A DNA stretch of 64,000 nt from Hymenochaete sp. R1 (taxonomy: Eukaryota > Basidiomycota > Agaricomycetes > Hymenochaetales > Hymenochaetaceae). Of this stretch, positions 59,281 through 64,000 are shown in pieces. The notes below the pieces were generated by a model. That model saw nothing but the letters and a program-made list of their open reading frames with translations, made no database searches and was not told where the DNA came from. Each line of letters opens with the position of its first letter. Position 1 is the stretch's first letter. The stretch is taken from positions 1 through 64,000 of the forward strand of contig JAFREE010000023.1 in the NCBI GenBank assembly GCA_019400425.1, read 5' to 3'. A program made the translations under genes and the position numbers.

Positions 59281-61059
59281 TCACTCAACCTGCCTCGCAA
59301 CAATCAATGTGTGCTGACCCCCAGTACTCACATCCTCCACAACCCATTTCCACCCTTTGCCCTTCAGGTTTCCCTTCTCCTCACCCATCTCATCCAACTC
59401 CCCACACCGCACCCTCCCCGGCACCTCCTGCTCTTCCACTTCTCTCCCAAGCCCCAGTTCCCCATTCTGCCCGAGACCCCACGAATATAAGTGTCCGACG
59501 CGCGAGACAGCAAAGCTGTGGCGTGCGCTCGCTGCGATACGTACGATAGGGTTCGGAAAGGTAGGCTGTGGGTAGGGAGGGAGGGGAGGTGAGGGGTCAG
59601 TTGGTGTTGGGGGGGAGGGGAAGCGGATTCGGGTCGGGGTGCGAAGGAAGCTGAAGGCTGAATCTATGGGGGAGAGTTCGGAAGGGGAGGACATTGAAGT
59701 GGATGGGGTGGAGGTGGAGGAGAGAGAGGTCTTGCTGCGGCCGGGGGATAAGGAGGGATGGTCGCGGCCGAGACCGAGTTCAGAGGAGCCGCAGCGCCCA
59801 CAGCCGTACACGGTCCCGTCGTTGAGTAAGAAGAGCGAATGATGCTCGCCTGCACATATCTGGACAACTCGGCGTCCACGTCCGAGCGTCGAGGGACTCA
59901 GCGCTGTAACCTCAGTCGGCATCCAGATGACCGTTTCGTCCATACCGTCCTCGTCTTCCACGCCCGTTTGACCAAAACTGTTTAGGCCCCATGCATACAC
60001 CGAACCGTCTTCCTTGAGTGCGAAGCTATGGTATGCTCCTGCAGCAACATGGATGATTCGTTGGATAAGGAGGCGGCCGGGGGTCAACGCGGTGTCCTTA
60101 AGTCTCTCGACGATTTTTCGCCCGAGCTCTCCATGCTGACCGTTTCCCCAGCTAAAGACGATGCCATATTGTGTGAGGCCGAGGATATGGTTGGACCCGC
60201 AGGCGATTTGGACAAAGCGTTCGGTTCTTAGAGCGGGGATTGGGGTCGGGAAGGGCTGGGGGTTGGTAGAGTGGCTTCGTTCAGCGCGGTCGACAATGGA
60301 TAATGGAACGAAACCAAGTGGTCCGTCTGCAGCCTGGATAGAAGGTCTTTATATGAAAACAGCTAACACATGAGCCAAGCAAAAACATACTCGAAAACGT
60401 CCGCACGCATAAATTTCACCTTCAGAGTTGAGGAACACGCTGACGCTGTCACCAGCGGCGACTTGAACGGTTCGAAATCTTGTCTTTGCGAGAACGGGTA
60501 CGATCATGGGTTGAGCTTCCAGTATGAAAGGGTCAATGACCTGGGAAGGTTCATCAGGATCTGGTACTTCATCTGTTTGTCTTCCTAGGGCAGCGTCGTC
60601 GTTGACGCCCCAGCTCCAGACCTTGAAGTTTGCGAACCTTGAATGGTAAATGCATGCTTGCAGGATGAAGGAAAACGCTGAATCACTCACCCCGCCATTT
60701 TCGTCTATAACGAGCGAATGCATACCTCCTGCACATGCTCTTTCAATCCCAGCATGAGGGCCGATGCCAAGCATGCTGGTCTTCATTTGAAGCTCGAACC
60801 CCACATGTAGCCTGGGTTTGCGATGGTCGTACGTTGCGGTTGTCCCAAAGCCAAGTTGGCCGTTGTCGCCGGAGCCACAGACGAAGAGCTGCCTTGCAGG
60901 TCTAGGATGAGACGCAGGACGAGGGAGGTCATTCATGGGGCGTCCTGAAATAGACGGTCTGGTGCTCGAAGCTAGAGAAGACGGATTCGGAGCGTGTGCG
61001 ATAAGATAGGTTTCTTGGTCTGGAGATTGTGAATGAGATAATTTCCGTCGTTTAGCCAT
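59281..61059 (-). CDS. RCC1-family protein, probable Ran guanine nucleotide exchange factor (Pim1/Prp20-like)
   Basis: The start is ATG 61059, followed by a basic nuclear-signal-like MAKRRKLSHSQSP. The protein contains the seven-bladed RCC1 repeats, seen as recurring G-x-H-S/C-x-x-L and W-G-x-N-x-x-G-x-L/T-G steps. Examples are FVCGSGDNGQLGFG, ERACAGGMHSLVIDENGG, VWSWGVNDDAALGRQ, CGSNHILGLT with FSWGNGQHGELGR, AAGAYHSFALKEDGSVYAWG, CAGEHHSLFLLNDGTVYGCG and ASARHSFAVSRVGHLYSWG. Two introns (about 60633-60694 and 60336-60391) join in phase. A Ser/Pro-rich insert interrupts the sixth blade region. Order and nuclear signal fit the chromatin-bound RanGEF rather than other RCC1-like proteins, though that is not certain. 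Confidence 0.85.
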
Positions 61060-61892
61060 GAGAGCAGCGTCAAACAAAGATGAGCCAGTAGAGACTATTA
61101 AATAGAAAATATAGTAAGTGACGATGCTTGTATTCAGCTGCGAGCTGCGGAGGTGGTCAGCGTCGAGGCGTGGTTCAAGTTGGTGGCCATCTCCAACGAA
61201 GTGCCAGCTACTCTAGTGGCGTGCTTCCTTTCTTTCTCATGCAACGACGACGAGACGGGGACGACGGTGTCCCAGCCCAAATAGACTCAGCACGAGTCAT
61301 CATCATGCATTCCTCTCGAGCATTTCACGCAATTTCATTGTGCAGTAGGCAACAACGGGCTGTGTTATACAATAATAGCCTTTCATTTTCTACGTCCTCC
61401 ATATCGACATTGCTCTCTGTCGCGCATTGTTCCCGCTCGCTCGCGCTGGTGTCTACAGCGTCTACAGTCCTAAAAAAAACTCCCTGGCTCCTCTAGACCT
61501 GGGCAACCAACTGCAATGATTATTTTCCAACAACATTGCGAAAAACAAATAGCAAATATAGCCTGGCGGGCCAAAGCTCTGCACGACCCGTGAGGCTTCG
61601 GAACTTGAGCCCGCTCGGCTAGTGCTTTTGTTCTGCCCATCTCGGACAACAAAAAAGCACAACAACGTCCTCAACCACACGCATACACAGTAACTCACAT
61701 TCTCGACTATATCAGCATCCTCGAGGCCCATTTCAATGTTCTCCTTTTTGTCAGGCTCGTGTTTTCCCCCTCGCCCTTTCATCCTTTTCTTCTTTCTTTC
61801 TCCTTTTCTCTCCCTCTTTCACTCGCTCTTCACGCCTCTCAGGTCGCCGGTCGACTTCCACTTAACGTCTTCCTGCTGGTCCAGCTTTTCTT
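61060..61892. other. Divergent upstream region of RCC1 and PRM1
   Basis: No supported gene. The last 130 bases before PRM1 are pyrimidine-rich. A minus frame from ATG 61782 (charged 28 residues, then a GTGAGT donor at about 61698) could be a short gene but I find no convincing second exon. Confidence 0.45.
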
Positions 61893-64000
61893 ATGACCCC
61901 CACTTCACCCACAAACCGCAGATGGATGTCGCCGCCGCCAGGTTATAGTAATACCTACGTCCCTCATCACGAAGGGACAATGCTGAAGCCTTACCTGACG
62001 CTACCGTACATCCTTTCACTCACTTGGCTCGCCTACCCTATAATTTCTTTGCTTTTTGTTGCTTTTCGCCTTGCAATCTCATCTGGATCTGCTGAGGACT
62101 CTGTGGCCGATGCGAAGGAAAAGCTTTTGGCCAGCTGCTCCGCTGCAGAGAAAGCTGCGACCGTTGCAGCTTCTCTCCCGCGGTACATGGCGATTGGGGT
62201 GAGCCTTCATTTATTTGTACATATATTATTACTTTGTGTTTAACTTTTGCCGGTCGCGTTTCTTCGTGCAGACGAACAAGCAGATCACCTCAGCCGTCAA
62301 CGGAACTATGAATGCTGCCAGGGCCACTCTCGTTCTCGCTCTCACTATCCTGGAGGGTGTCATCAATTTCGCCATCGACATCTACCGCTCTACTTTCTTT
62401 TGTTTCCTGGAGCTTGTCGTCCGGGGTGGTTTGAATCTGATCATCGGAGCCGTTCAGGAAGTGAGCCACTCACATTCATTATACGCGTGTCACAAATTAC
62501 TTACAGGCGTTTAAATGCAGTTTAACACGTTCCTTACCAGCACGTTCTCGGGGATCAAGTCCACTATCCAGGACAGCATTAACTCGATCAACTCTGCGAT
62601 CCAGACTGCAGTGAACGGCATAAATGACGTGAATCCTTTTAATGACATTTCGGCGCCGCAGTTCAATGTGCCGGATTTGAGCGTGCTCGACAACGTGACC
62701 CTCCCAACAACGTTTCAAGATGCTCTTACGAACCTAAACAATTCGTTACCAACTTTGGATCAGGTTCGGGACTCCATCCAGGACTTGTGAGCTACTTCTC
62801 CATTCTTTATATCGATGCGTTTCGCTAATACCCTTGCAGCGTTGACACACCTTTTGAGGATTTGAAAGCGGATATCAACAACACGTTTGCAGGTCTCAAC
62901 TACAATGAATCAACCTTGTTCGTCCCGCAACAGAATACTATCAGTTTTTGCGGTGACATGGACACATCTGTCGTTGATGACCTGGGCCGGGATATCGTCA
63001 AAATCACGAAGATTGGTATCATCCTTATTGTTGTTCTGGCTCTCCTGCTTCTTGGCGCCCATTGTGCGTTGGAATGGTACAAGTGGCGGTCCCTTCAGCA
63101 GCATCTGCAGTATACACGGGAGGCCTGGGTGACTGACCCAACGATGAACAACCAGGCATCGAACGGGGGCGTCCCCAGCTTCAGAATGACGGATCATAAC
63201 CTCCTCGTCCTCGCGGGAAGCCAGCAGCATCCTTTGTTGACACGCATCTCGAACCAACTCGCATCGTTCTTACATTTGACTCCATCGCAACACACCAACC
63301 TTCAGTGGTTCTTTCACTATGTCTTCCATCCGCCAGCGCTTGCTGTCTTCCTTATTGGCTTATTTGGCCTACTCTCCGTACAGATCCAGCTCATTGCCAT
63401 CCATCCGTTGGAAGCGAAGTACTCTGCCCGAGTATCGGATTCGGTCAACGACTTTTCGAACACAATCGCAACTAGCATCAACTCTAATATGTACAACCAA
63501 TCCGCGACATACGCGAATCAAATCAATTCCCAGATAAACGCGACTCAAACCACGATTAACGATGGACTTTTTGGATGGGTGAACGGCACCACGACCACCC
63601 TCAACAACACTCTCGTCACTTTCTATGCTGACATTCAGAATGCCGTGACGACCGTTTTCAACGGGACGGTCCTCGAAGACCCGATGCAGGAGTTCATTCG
63701 ATGCATCATCGGCACCAAGATCGAGGCTATCGAGAACGCCCTCACGTTTTTACACGACAACCTTAACGTCGACATGCCGACAGTTAACGATACGGCACTG
63801 ATGATTTCGCAGGACAATGTCAACGAAGTATCGAAGCCCATATCACAAGCGGCAGTTGGGGACGGATCAGACGATAATGGAGGCTTGGTCGCGAAGATCG
63901 TGAATTCGTATATTGCGTCTCTGAAGAAAGAGCGGATCATGTTTGCGGTGTTCATGGCACTGTGGGGATTAGTTGTGCTGATTGCGATTGCGATCATCTT
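61893..64000 (+). CDS. PRM1: Plasma membrane fusion protein PRM1 (3' end outside window)
   Basis: PRM1 promotes plasma membrane fusion of mating cells. ATG 61893 opens a short cytoplasmic leader, then the first helix ([20 protein letters not shown]). Three introns interrupt the first 1 kb, and the rest is one long exon running off the window. Conserved features are visible: a second helix region ([19 protein letters not shown]), an extracellular segment with Asn-rich N-glycosylation sequons (NNTF, NYNES), the conserved Cys in [11 protein letters not shown], helix [16 protein letters not shown], and [20 protein letters not shown] second conserved-Cys region ([18 protein letters not shown]) follows. 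The last visible residues begin the final helix, so only the C-terminal tail is missing. Confidence 0.92.

Noticed and set aside
61462..61782. Possible short gene from ATG 61782 with a GTGAGT donor
   Set aside because: The 28 charged residues before the donor look plausible, but the candidate second exons are not convincing and no family is recognised.

Overview
The window comes from a filamentous basidiomycete, most likely an Agaricomycete. Genes are compact and rich in introns. The introns are short (mostly 45-65 nt, GT..AG), with several micro-exons. The window also holds families typical of mushrooms: a DUF6534-type membrane protein, a stand-alone A-T-R adenylate-forming reductase, and a protein of the PRM1 fusion family. 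I found no tRNA, rRNA, CRISPR array, plasmid or phage feature, and no complete transposon.

Layout from left to right. A Golgi COG5 gene runs off the left edge (minus). It is followed by an intact single-exon gene of unknown function (1957-3180) and a decayed tandem copy of it (3968-5241), then a membrane-protein remnant. An MFS transporter of 15 exons (7523-9916) precedes a 2.6 kb stretch with no supported gene. UGP1 (UDP-glucose pyrophosphorylase) and RPS8 are convergent. A Cys-rich, zinc-finger-like gene (minus) faces weak coding traces on the plus strand. A glycine-rich RRM protein and an HMT1-like vacuolar ABC half-transporter follow, both minus, then a small helical protein and a DUF6534 membrane protein.

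The 32-38 kb region holds two same-strand genes that look like diverged tandem paralogs. Each has an N-terminal membrane domain, a long Ser/Pro-rich linker and a C-terminal Smr or Smr-like fold. A small basic gene lies between them. Next come a secreted GH92 alpha-mannosidase, peptidyl-tRNA hydrolase, an IZH3/PAQR receptor-like protein, a paraoxonase-like beta-propeller and the A-T-R reductase. TAF7 and TAF12, two TFIID subunits, are divergent across 195 bp. A His/Pro/Gly-rich protein, RCC1 (the Ran GEF) and the 5' part of PRM1 close the window.

Most genes are single-copy housekeeping genes (Golgi tethering, cell-wall sugar supply, ribosome, transcription initiation, Ran cycle, cell fusion). 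The lineage-specific interest lies in the membrane-Smr pair, the decaying tandem duplicate, the zinc-finger-like family member and the low-complexity His-rich protein. Gene models were spliced by eye using reading frame, splice consensus and recognisable family motifs, so exon edges are hypotheses unless stated otherwise.
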